A stretch of 64,000 nt of DNA from Mycobacterium saskatchewanense (GTDB lineage: Bacteria; Actinomycetota; Actinomycetes; Mycobacteriales; Mycobacteriaceae): the NCBI RefSeq assembly GCF_010729105.1, contig NZ_AP022573.1, positions 2,108,001 through 2,172,000 on the forward strand, in the 5' to 3' direction. Positions 56,432 through 64,000 of this stretch are shown in pieces. How positions within the stretch are numbered: the stretch's first letter is position 1; each line of letters begins with the position of its first letter. Position numbers and translations under genes: made by a program. The notes under the pieces were generated by a model. It had not been told where the DNA came from. It saw only the letters and a list, made by a program, of their open reading frames with translations, and did no database searches.

Positions 56432-56992
56432 TCAGGAGTTGGTGGCCAGGGTCAGTTCCATGAGCTTGAGGGCCTGCCCACAGGCGTCGATCCCCGGCGC
56501 CTGAGGATTGACCCACCAGCCCACGACCCCCGCCGCGTCGCTGGCCACCCCACACGCGCCGTTGGGGTCGTCGGGACGCATGACGATCGACTCGATCCCG
56601 GCGATGTTGCGGCTCTCGACCTTGTACTTGAGGAAGTCGGCGACCTTGCGCTCCTCGGACAGGCTGCCCTGCTCGAACCAGAACCGGGTGATGTCGATGA
56701 GACCGGCCGGGTTGGCCGCCTGCCACCGGCAGATCGCTCCGACGAACGTGCTCTGGATGTCGAGCGGATCCGCGCCGACGGTCTTGGCGAGGATGTCGCT
56801 GGTCAGCACCTCACACTCCTTGAGCAGGTTCGGATACTGCTGCTGGGAGTTGTTGTTGCGCGGGACGTTGCCACCGGCCTTGATCGCGGTCCCACCGATC
56901 GACTTCGAGCAGCCGGTCAGGACCAGCAGGGCGAGGATCGCCACGGTGGCGGCGGCTTTCGCACGGCGGCCGAAACCCGTCGGGGCGATCAT
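56432..56992 (-). CDS. lprC: Lipoprotein LprC (DUF3558)
   Basis: A 186-aa lipoprotein with lipobox LTGC (ILALLVLTGCSKSIGG) and the DUF3558 core (CRWQAANPAG, ACGVASDAAGVVGWWV). Start ATG at 56992 overlaps the lprB stop as ATGA. Anchored to the cell envelope; function unknown. Syntenic with Rv1275. Confidence 0.92.
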   Translation of the reverse strand: MIAPTGFGRRAKAAATVAILALLVLTGCSKSIGGTAIKAGGNVPRNNNSQQQYPNLLKECEVLTSDILAKTVGADPLDIQSTFVGAICRWQAANPAGLIDITRFWFEQGSLSEERKVADFLKYKVESRNIAGIESIVMRPDDPNGACGVASDAAGVVGWWVNPQAPGIDACGQALKLMELTLATNS

Positions 56993-57546
56993 TTGGAGTT
57001 CGCAATCGACTGACGGGCAAGTTCTTTCGCTATGTCGCACGGTGGCGGAAACGGTTTCTGGTTGAAGCTGACCGACCATTCGATGAAGTCGTCCTGAAAT
57101 TGGATGCCGACCTCGCAGAGCGAGTCGCCCAGATTGGGCTCGTTGCCGATCGCGATGAAGCCACCGTGCCCGTTGATGTTGACGTCCTCGACGCTCGCGC
57201 GTGACAACTCCTCGGTCTTGCGCTCGCGCCCGATCGGGCTGCCGCGGTACCAGGAGAAGGAGAAGTGCGGCCCCAGGATTCCGCCGCCCGCCAGCCACTG
57301 ACAGCCCACCGAGTTCCGGGCGGTGTTGACCAGCCCGCTCATCTTCGTCAGCTCCGCCACCGTCTGATCGCTGACGCCGCCGCATTGCGGGAACATCGGC
57401 CCGTGGTGACCCTCCGCGTTCCCCGACGTCGAGGGGCCCGACGAGCCCGGCTTGTTGTCGCCGCCGCTGGAGCAGGCGGTGACCGTCGGGATCAGGATCA
57501 TCAGGACCGATGCCGCAACAGCCAGCGCCCTCACGCTACGCCGCAC
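56989..57546 (-). CDS. lprB: Lipoprotein LprB (DUF3558)
   Basis: A 185-aa lipoprotein with lipobox VTAC (LMILIPTVTACSSGG), a Ser/Gly/Pro linker, and a DUF3558 core with NSVGCQWLAGGGILG. First gene of the lprB-lprC operon, 161 bases from the divergent ABC exporter genes. Syntenic with Rv1274. Confidence 0.92.
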   Translation of the reverse strand: MRRSVRALAVAASVLMILIPTVTACSSGGDNKPGSSGPSTSGNAEGHHGPMFPQCGGVSDQTVAELTKMSGLVNTARNSVGCQWLAGGGILGPHFSFSWYRGSPIGRERKTEELSRASVEDVNINGHGGFIAIGNEPNLGDSLCEVGIQFQDDFIEWSVSFNQKPFPPPCDIAKELARQSIANSK

Positions 57547-57707
57547 CGCTGGTATGCCAACTGCAGGTCACACGATGCACTGTAGCGGCAGCCCCGTGGG
57601 TCAACCACCGACGCGCCATCTGAGCAGGCATTTCGATCCGGCGATGCGGGTGGCACCCCCGCGCGGTGGTCGCGACCCGGGCGCCGGCGGTGTGCGACAG
57701 TTACCAG

Positions 57708-59474
57708 ATGCTCCTGGCACTGCTGCGCCAGTACATCCGGCCGTACCGTCGGCTGGTCGCGGCGCTGATGGGGCTCCAGTTGCTCAGCACCATGGGATCG
57801 CTGTACCTGCCGACGGTCAACGCCGCGATCATCGACGACGGCGTCGCCAGGGGCGACACCGCCACCATCGTCGGGCTCGGCCTGGTGATGCTGGCGGTCA
57901 CCGGCTTCCAGGTGCTGTGCTCGGTGGCTGCCACCTATTTCGGCTCCCGAACGGGGATGGGCTTGGGCCGCGACCTCCGGCGCGCGGTGTTCGATCACGT
58001 GACCACCTTCTCCGAGCGAGAAACCGCGCGGTTCGGCGCCCCCACGCTGCTGACCCGCAGCACCAACGACGTCCGGCAGATCCAGTACCTGGTGCAGATA
58101 TCGGCGACAGTGCTCGTCACCGCCCCGATCATGTGCGTCGGCGGAATCGCCATGGCCATCCATCAGGAAGCCGCGCTGACCTGGCTGCTGCTGGTGAGCG
58201 TTCCCACCATGGCGGTGGCGAACTACCTCATCATGTCGCGGATGCTGCCGCTGCTGCGCCGCATGCAGGGCCTGATCGATGGCATCAACCGGGTCATGCG
58301 CGACCAGCTGTCCGGCGTGCGGGTGGTGCGCGCCTTCGCGCGGGAGCCCTTCGAGCGCGACCGCTTCGCCCGGGCCAACACCTCCCTGTCCGAGACGGCG
58401 CTGGGCGCGGGCAATCTGCAGGCGCTGATGCTGCCGGTGACCACGCTGACCATCAACCTGTCCAGCGTCGCTCTGATCTGGTTCGGTGGGCTGCGCATCG
58501 ACCGCGGCGAGATGCAGGTCGGTTCGCTCACCGCCTTCCTCGCCTACTTCACGCAGATCCTGATGGCGGTCCTGATGGCGACGATGACGCTCGTCGTGCT
58601 GCCGCGAGCGTCGGTGTGTGCCGAACGGATCACCGAGGTGCTGACCACCCGCGCCGCGGTCGGCGATCCGGAGCAGCCGGTGGCCCCGTCGGGCGGCATC
58701 GCCGGGGAGGTGCGCCTGGACCGGGCGACCTTCACCTACCCGGGCGCGGAACGTCCTGTGGTGGAAGACATCTCGCTGACGGCGCGGCCCGGCACCACCA
58801 CCGCGATCGTCGGCAGCACCGGTTCAGGCAAGTCGACACTGATCTCCCTGATCTGCCGGCTCTACGACGTGACGGGCGGGGCCGTCCTCGTCGACGACGT
58901 CGACGTCCGCGACTACCGCACCGAGACGCTGTGGTCGGCGATCGGGCTGGTGCCCCAGCGCGGGTACCTCTTCTCTGGCACCGTCGCGGACAACCTGAGC
59001 TACGGCGCCGCGCCCGGCCAGGTGGTCACGGACGAACAGATGTGGGAAGCGCTGCGCGTGGCCGACGCAGATGGGTTCGTGCGGGCGCACGATGACGGCC
59101 TGCGCATGCGCGTCGCGCAGGGCGGCATCAATCTGTCGGGCGGCCAGCGGCAACGCCTGGCGATCGCCCGCGCCGTCATCCGTCGCCCGGCCATCTTCCT
59201 GTTCGACGACTCGTTCGCCGCGCTGGACGTGCACACCGACGCCCGCGTCCGTAAGGCGCTGCGCGACGCCTTTGCCGACGCCACGACGATCCTTGTGACG
59301 CAACGAGTTTCGACCGCAGCCCAGGCAGACCAGGTGATCGTCGTCGACAACGGGGCGCTGGTGGGGCGTGGCACGCACGAATCATTGCTGGCCGACTGCC
59401 CCACCTACGCGGAGTTCGCCGACTCACAGTCGGTCGACGCGGCGCGCTCTGGTCGCGTCGGGGGCACGCCGTGA
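57708..59474 (+). CDS. ABC exporter half-transporter 1
   Basis: A 588-aa type I exporter subunit: six-helix domain ([20 protein letters not shown] start) and an ATPase with Walker [12 protein letters not shown], signature [15 protein letters not shown] and a Walker B ending [11 protein letters not shown], where Asp replaces the catalytic Glu. That makes this the degenerate-site partner of a heterodimer. Syntenic with Rv1273c; substrate unknown. I take the ATG at 57708 rather than the upstream frame. Confidence 0.92.
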   Translation: MLLALLRQYIRPYRRLVAALMGLQLLSTMGSLYLPTVNAAIIDDGVARGDTATIVGLGLVMLAVTGFQVLCSVAATYFGSRTGMGLGRDLRRAVFDHVTTFSERETARFGAPTLLTRSTNDVRQIQYLVQISATVLVTAPIMCVGGIAMAIHQEAALTWLLLVSVPTMAVANYLIMSRMLPLLRRMQGLIDGINRVMRDQLSGVRVVRAFAREPFERDRFARANTSLSETALGAGNLQALMLPVTTLTINLSSVALIWFGGLRIDRGEMQVGSLTAFLAYFTQILMAVLMATMTLVVLPRASVCAERITEVLTTRAAVGDPEQPVAPSGGIAGEVRLDRATFTYPGAERPVVEDISLTARPGTTTAIVGSTGSGKSTLISLICRLYDVTGGAVLVDDVDVRDYRTETLWSAIGLVPQRGYLFSGTVADNLSYGAAPGQVVTDEQMWEALRVADADGFVRAHDDGLRMRVAQGGINLSGGQRQRLAIARAVIRRPAIFLFDDSFAALDVHTDARVRKALRDAFADATTILVTQRVSTAAQADQVIVVDNGALVGRGTHESLLADCPTYAEFADSQSVDAARSGRVGGTP

Positions 59475-61411
59475 GTGCCGCGCCCCGGAAGCCGGTCCGC
59501 GGGGCGCCGGCGGCGGCCCCGGCGGCCCGCTCGCGCGACTTCTGGGGATCGGCCACCCGGCTACTCAAACGGCTTGCGCCGCAGCGAGGACTGACGGTGG
59601 CGGTGCTTTCCCTGGGCATCGCCGGCACCGTGATCGGCGTCGTCGTGCCGAGAATCCTGGGCCACGCCACCGATTTGTTGTTCAACGGCGTCGTCGGCCG
59701 ACGGCTGCCGGCCGGGATCACCAAGGCGCAGGCCGTCGCGGCGGCGCGGGCCCACGGGGACAACGCGTTCGCCGACCTGCTGTCGGGCATGAGCGTGATT
59801 CCGGGCCGGGGCGTGGACTTCGGTGCCGTGGCGAGAACGCTGGCGCTGGCGCTGGCGCTGTATGCGCTCGCCGCACTGCTGATGTGGGGACAGGCCAGGC
59901 TGCTCAACGTCACAGTCCAGCGCACCATGGTGGCGCTGCGCTCCGACGTCGAGGACAAGGTTCACCGGCTGCCCCTGTCGTACTTCGACGGTCGGCAACG
60001 CGGTGAACTGCTCAGCCGGGTCACCAATGACATCGACAATGTCCAATCGTCCCTGTCGATGACCATCAGCCAGCTGCTGACGGCAATCCTGACCTTTCTG
60101 ACGGTGCTTGCGATGATGCTGTCCATCGCGCCGGTGCTGACCCTCATCGCCGTTGCGACGGTGCCCTTGTCGTTACTTGTGACCCGGGCGATCGCGCGGC
60201 GCTCGCAACGCCTCTTCGTGGCGCAGTGGACCAGCATCGGGCGCCTCAACGCCCACATCGAGGAGACCTACAGCGGATTCACGGTGGTCAAGACGTTCGG
60301 CCACGGCGCGGCGGCCCGCGAGCAATTCCACCGCTACAACGACGACGTTTACCGGGCCAGTTTCGGCGCCCAGTTCGTCTCGGGGCTGGTGGGCCCGGCG
60401 ACGACGTTCGTCGGCAACCTCGGCTACGTCGCGGTGGCCGTGGTCGGCGGCGTCCAGGTAGCCACGGGGCGCATCACGCTCGGCAACATCCAGGCGTTCA
60501 TTCAGTACGTGCGGCAGTTCAACGCCCCGCTCAGCCAGGTCGCCGGGATGTACAACATGCTGCAATCCGGAGTGGCCAGCGCAGAGCGGGTGTTCGGCCT
60601 GCTCGACGAGCCCGAGGAGCCGCCAGACGCGGCCCCCGAACCGCCAGCGGCGGGGTACCGCGGATCGACGCCCGTCCCAGGAACCAACGGGCAGCGCGGC
60701 CGTGTCGAGTTCGAGCATGTGAGCTTCGCCTACCGTGCGGGCGTGCCGGTGATCCACGACCTGTCGATGGTGGCCGAACCGGGCAGCACGGTGGCGATCG
60801 TCGGGCCGACCGGGGCGGGCAAGACCACGCTGGTGAACCTGCTGATGCGTTTCTACGACGTCGACTCGGGCCGGATCCTCGTCGACGGCGTCGACATCAC
60901 CACGGTGAGCCGGGAGTCGCTGCGGTCGCGAATCGGCATGGTCCTGCAGGACACCTGGCTCTTCGAGGGGACGATCGAGGAGAACATCGCCTACGGGCGG
61001 CCGGACGCCACGGCCGACGAGGTGGCGGAGGCCGCCACCGCCGCCTACGTCGACCGGTTCGTGCATACGCTGCCCGCCGGCTACCAGACCCGGATCAGCG
61101 GCGACGGCGGCAACATCAGCGCCGGCGAGAAGCAACTCATCACCATCGCGCGCGCGTTCCTGGCCCGTCCGCAATTGCTGATCCTGGATGAGGCGACGAG
61201 CTCGGTGGACACCCGCACCGAGGTTCTGATCCAGCGGGCCATGACCGAGCTGCGTCGAGATCGGACGAGTTTCGTTATTGCACACAGACTTTCGACGATC
61301 CGCGATGCCGACCGCATCCTCGTGGTGGAGGCGGGCCGCATTGTGGAACAGGGCAACCACGCCGAACTGCTGTCCCGGCGGGGCGCCTACTACGCGATGA
61401 CCCGCGCCTAG
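59471..61411 (+). CDS. ABC exporter half-transporter 2
   Basis: A 646-aa exporter subunit with a Pro/Ala-rich N-terminal tail, six membrane helices, Walker [12 protein letters not shown], signature [15 protein letters not shown] (Ala and Glu in place of Gly residues of the usual LSGGQ) and Walker [13 protein letters not shown] with the catalytic Glu. Coupled to the first half by a GTGA overlap. The pair probably exports a lipid or peptide. Syntenic with Rv1272c. Confidence 0.92.
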   Translation: MSAAPRKPVRGAPAAAPAARSRDFWGSATRLLKRLAPQRGLTVAVLSLGIAGTVIGVVVPRILGHATDLLFNGVVGRRLPAGITKAQAVAAARAHGDNAFADLLSGMSVIPGRGVDFGAVARTLALALALYALAALLMWGQARLLNVTVQRTMVALRSDVEDKVHRLPLSYFDGRQRGELLSRVTNDIDNVQSSLSMTISQLLTAILTFLTVLAMMLSIAPVLTLIAVATVPLSLLVTRAIARRSQRLFVAQWTSIGRLNAHIEETYSGFTVVKTFGHGAAAREQFHRYNDDVYRASFGAQFVSGLVGPATTFVGNLGYVAVAVVGGVQVATGRITLGNIQAFIQYVRQFNAPLSQVAGMYNMLQSGVASAERVFGLLDEPEEPPDAAPEPPAAGYRGSTPVPGTNGQRGRVEFEHVSFAYRAGVPVIHDLSMVAEPGSTVAIVGPTGAGKTTLVNLLMRFYDVDSGRILVDGVDITTVSRESLRSRIGMVLQDTWLFEGTIEENIAYGRPDATADEVAEAATAAYVDRFVHTLPAGYQTRISGDGGNISAGEKQLITIARAFLARPQLLILDEATSSVDTRTEVLIQRAMTELRRDRTSFVIAHRLSTIRDADRILVVEAGRIVEQGNHAELLSRRGAYYAMTRA

Positions 61412-61655
61412 CTTCGACACCTGTTCAGTTGACACCGAGTGGGTGGCCCTGACCAAGCTGGGCGGGGGCTACGTCGACACCTGGGCGTGCAACGGACCGC
61501 CTGCGCCTTCGTCGGCACCTGTTGGTCTTTTCGGCCGCGTGCGCCCTAGCGGCGCCGGGTCACTCCAAGAATTCGTGGAGATAACGAAAAGGCCAAGATC
61601 AGAACGTTTTCTCAACCGCCGGACCGCCGGTCGGCAGCGAGAGAAGGACAACGCC

Positions 61656-62369
61656 ATGAAGACCTGCAAGAGCGCCGCCATCGCCAGGGCGGTTACTGTC
61701 GCGGCGGCCGCCGGTGTCATCGCCCTGGGGTCGGCCACCCCGGCCGGCGCGGCCTCGGGCACCATGTATGGCGACCCAGCGGCCGCCGCCCAGTGGTGGC
61801 GCCACCAGAAGTACGACGACTGCGTCATCATGTCGAGCGCGGACCTGGTCGGCCAACTGACCGGCAGGGAACCCTCGGAGGGGGCGATCATCAAGGAGGC
61901 CCAGTCCACGCCGAGCGCCATCCACCCCGGCTCGATCTACATCAAGCCCTCCAACACCAAGGACCCGAACTCGGGGCAGGGCACCGTGTTCGGCGACGTG
62001 CCCACCCTGCTCGAGCAGTACAAGATCGACGCGGTGATCAGCGACAAAGACCACGCGGCCAAGTCCGGGATCCCCGCCGGCATCGAGGGCGTCGAGCACC
62101 TGTTGGGCACTGGCCATGCGGTGATGGTCAGCGTCAACGCCGAGATGATCTGGGGCCAGCCGATCGAGACCGAAGACGACAACGGCAACCCGGTGTCCGA
62201 CCACGCCGTGGTGGTGACCGGTGTCGACACCGCGAACAACGTCGTGCACATCAACGACAGCGGAAGCCCCAAGGGCCGCGACGAGCAGATCCCCATGGCC
62301 CTCTTCGTCAAGGCGTGGGACACCAGCAACGAGCTGGTCGTCGTCTCCACCGACACGGTCGGTCATTGA
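61656..62369 (+). CDS. Secreted C39-type peptidase-like protein
   Basis: A 237-aa protein with a signal peptide (residues 1 to about 34, ending PAGAAS) and a papain-like C39 layout: Cys in KYDDCVIMSSADLVGQL, His in VSDHAVVVTGVD, Asn/Asp in HINDSGSPKG. Secreted cysteine peptidase or an inactive relative. ATG at 61656 has GAGAAGGA upstream. Confidence 0.83.
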   Translation: MKTCKSAAIARAVTVAAAAGVIALGSATPAGAASGTMYGDPAAAAQWWRHQKYDDCVIMSSADLVGQLTGREPSEGAIIKEAQSTPSAIHPGSIYIKPSNTKDPNSGQGTVFGDVPTLLEQYKIDAVISDKDHAAKSGIPAGIEGVEHLLGTGHAVMVSVNAEMIWGQPIETEDDNGNPVSDHAVVVTGVDTANNVVHINDSGSPKGRDEQIPMALFVKAWDTSNELVVVSTDTVGH

Positions 62370-62605
62370 CAGCCCACATCGTTTTGAGCAACAAAAGAAT
62401 TCGCGTGATCCAGGCAAGGGCCTTGGCGGACAGCACCTTCCAGGTGTGCCGCGCGGCACGGGAGGGCCGCCAGCACAACGCCGCCGCGCCAACCCGGCGA
62501 TGCGCGGCGATCCGCGGGTTCTTACCGAATCCACTCGATTCGTATCACAATGACATCATCGATGATCGACGGCGGCCCGGAGGATCCGAGGGGTTGGTAA
62601 GCGCG

Positions 62606-63751
62606 ATGGTGGACACACGTCTCGAACTCGGCCTGCTCGGGCCGCTGGAGATGAGCGTGGACGGCGCCACGGTGCCATTGGGCACCCCCAAACAGCGGGC
62701 GGTGCTGGCGCTGCTGCTGATGAACCGCAACAGTGCCGTCAGTGTCGACCGGTTGATCACCGCGCTCTGGGAGGGCTGGCCCCCGTCGGGCGCACGGGCG
62801 AGCATCCATTCCTACGTGTCCAATCTGCGGAAGCTCCTGAGCGTCCAGGGAATCGACCCGAAGGGGGTGTTGGCGGCCGCGCCCCCGGGCTACCGCCTGA
62901 GCGTCCCCGACGACGCCTGCGATCTCGGCCGGTTCATCACCGAGAAGACCGCCGGGGTGCATGCGGCGGCGTCCGGCCGATTCCCGCAGGCCAGCGTGCA
63001 CCTGTCGGCCGCATTGGCGCAGTGGCGCGGACCGGTGCTCGAGGACCTGCGCGACTTCCAGTTCGTCGAAACCTACGCCATCTCGTTGGTGGAGGAGAAG
63101 ATCCTTGTTCACACGGCCCTGGCGGAGGCCGAAATCGCCTGCGGCCGTGCGTCGTCCGTGATCGCGGAGCTGGAAGCCCTGACCGCGGAACACCCCTACC
63201 GCGAGCCGCTGTGGAACCAGTTGATCACGGCCTACTACCTCACCGAGCGCCAATCCGACGCGCTGGCCGCGTTCCGCCGCGTCAAGGCGACGCTCGCCGA
63301 AGACCTCGGCATCGACCCCGGACCGACCCTGCGCGGCCTCAACGACCGGATACTGCGCCAGGAGCCGCTGGACGTCAAGAGATCGGCGAAGACCACCGCG
63401 GCGGGAACCATCACCGTACTCGACCAGCGCACCCTGGTATCGGGGCAGAAGGCGGTCGCATATTTGCGGGAGCCCTCGGGGCGCAGCCACCCATTGCTGG
63501 CGGCGGCGACCCGGATCGGGCGGCTCAGCGACAACGACATCATGCTCGACAGCCCCAACGTCAGCCGCAATCATGCCGTTATCGTCGACACCGGCACCAA
63601 CTACATTATCAACGACCTCCGGTCGTCGAACGGCGTGCACGTCCAACACCAGCGGATCCGCTCTGCCGCCACGCTGCACGACGGCGACCACATTCGGATC
63701 TGCGATCACGAGTTCACGTTCGAGATGACCGGAGACGGCAGCGACGGATGA
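62606..63751 (+). CDS. embR: SARP-type transcriptional regulator EmbR
   Basis: A 381-aa protein. An OmpR-like winged helix covers residues about 8-100 (GTPKQRAVLALLLMNRNSAV), a bacterial transcriptional activator domain about 105-250, and a C-terminal FHA domain with TRIGRLSDNDIMLDSPNVSR and RSSNGVHV. EmbR activates embCAB arabinosyltransferase genes when phosphorylated by PknH and the FHA domain binds phospho-Thr. Closely matches M. tuberculosis Rv1267c. Confidence 0.94.
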   Translation: MVDTRLELGLLGPLEMSVDGATVPLGTPKQRAVLALLLMNRNSAVSVDRLITALWEGWPPSGARASIHSYVSNLRKLLSVQGIDPKGVLAAAPPGYRLSVPDDACDLGRFITEKTAGVHAAASGRFPQASVHLSAALAQWRGPVLEDLRDFQFVETYAISLVEEKILVHTALAEAEIACGRASSVIAELEALTAEHPYREPLWNQLITAYYLTERQSDALAAFRRVKATLAEDLGIDPGPTLRGLNDRILRQEPLDVKRSAKTTAAGTITVLDQRTLVSGQKAVAYLREPSGRSHPLLAAATRIGRLSDNDIMLDSPNVSRNHAVIVDTGTNYIINDLRSSNGVHVQHQRIRSAATLHDGDHIRICDHEFTFEMTGDGSDG

Positions 63752-63863
63752 ATTCCGTTGCTGTGCAACGGGTCAGGCGGGCCGCTCGGCGGCCCACGGG
63801 CGGGCACGCCGAAAGATCCGGTGATGCAATGATTCTTGGTCGCCGGCCGTTCGCCACGCGCGC

Positions 63864-64000
63864 CTAGGTGGCAATGCGTTTGCTGGCCCCGCGTCGCGGG
63901 CGTCGGTTGTTGGTAGGGTCGGCGGGGTCAAGGTTGGCGGGAGGATCAGGGATGAGCGGGGCGCCGAGCTCGCGGGCGGGGTCGAAGTTCGGTCCGTACG
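63864..64000 (-). CDS. 3' end of an unidentified gene (cut by window edge)
   Basis: A reading frame entering from the right edge ends at a TAG (63864-63866). The last residues include LGAPLIPDPPANLDPADPTN and RRPRRGASKRIAT, a Pro-rich and then basic tail. This style is seen at the ends of several mycobacterial proteins, including DUF222/HNH proteins, but 45 residues are too few to assign. It is convergent with embR, so pknH is not immediately downstream. Confidence 0.5.
   Translation of the reverse strand, partial: YGPNFDPARELGAPLIPDPPANLDPADPTNNRRPRRGASKRIAT

Overview
The window is chromosomal DNA of a slow-grower-type Mycobacterium (GC-rich, near-continuous coding). Gene order matches, in inverted orientation, the Mycobacterium tuberculosis block Rv1267c-Rv1309: atpG-atpB, wecA, sua5, prmC, prfA, rpmE, rho, thrB-thrC-hom-lysA-argS, an Rrf2 regulator, cysNC-cysD, canB, oppBCDA, an SbcC/SbcD-like pair, sixA, lprC-lprB, two ABC exporter half-transporters and embR. 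Protein-level hallmarks agree: fused b-delta ATP synthase subunit, alpha-subunit C-terminal extension, Rho with a large disordered insertion, PE protein, EmbR. I cannot fix the species from the sequence alone.

Layout. 1-5746 (minus): F1Fo ATP synthase operon. 5974-18840 (minus): cell-wall WecA, translation factors, Rho and the aspartate-family/arginyl-tRNA operon. 18967-19042: tRNA-Arg(CCG). 18994-30005: an 11-kb integrated phage-satellite-like element bounded by 48-bp direct repeats that lie in the 3' part of the tRNA gene. 30051-39957: accessory chromosomal genes (LtrA-like, secreted proteins, Nudix, K+ channel, TPR, F420-type oxidoreductase, VOC proteins) and one badly decayed solute-binding-protein pseudogene. 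39985-49137: sulfate activation, carbonic anhydrase and oligopeptide transport. 49124-63751: hydrolase, SbcCD-like pair, PE-hydrolase, lipoproteins, ABC exporter, secreted C39-like protein, EmbR. The last 137 bases hold the 3' end of an unidentified gene.

The element is the notable part. Its left arm carries a tyrosine integrase and an XRE-type repressor transcribed leftwards; a divergent control region with matching inverted repeats separates them from a rightward operon of excisionase-like, winged-helix, zinc-ribbon, prohead protease, decoration, major capsid and scaffold-like genes. I see no terminase, portal or tail genes, so it has the layout of a capsid-forming satellite comparable to the small M. 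tuberculosis prophage-like elements phiRv1/phiRv2. The right arm carries cargo: an AT-rich class III nucleotidyl cyclase translationally coupled to a three-helix membrane protein of the PycTM type, i.e. a candidate Pycsar anti-phage system, followed by a further membrane protein in the same reading frame after one TAG. A HEPN-like protein of unknown function sits at the other end beside attL. Together the element looks like a self-excising capsid-forming island that brings phage defence genes at both ends.
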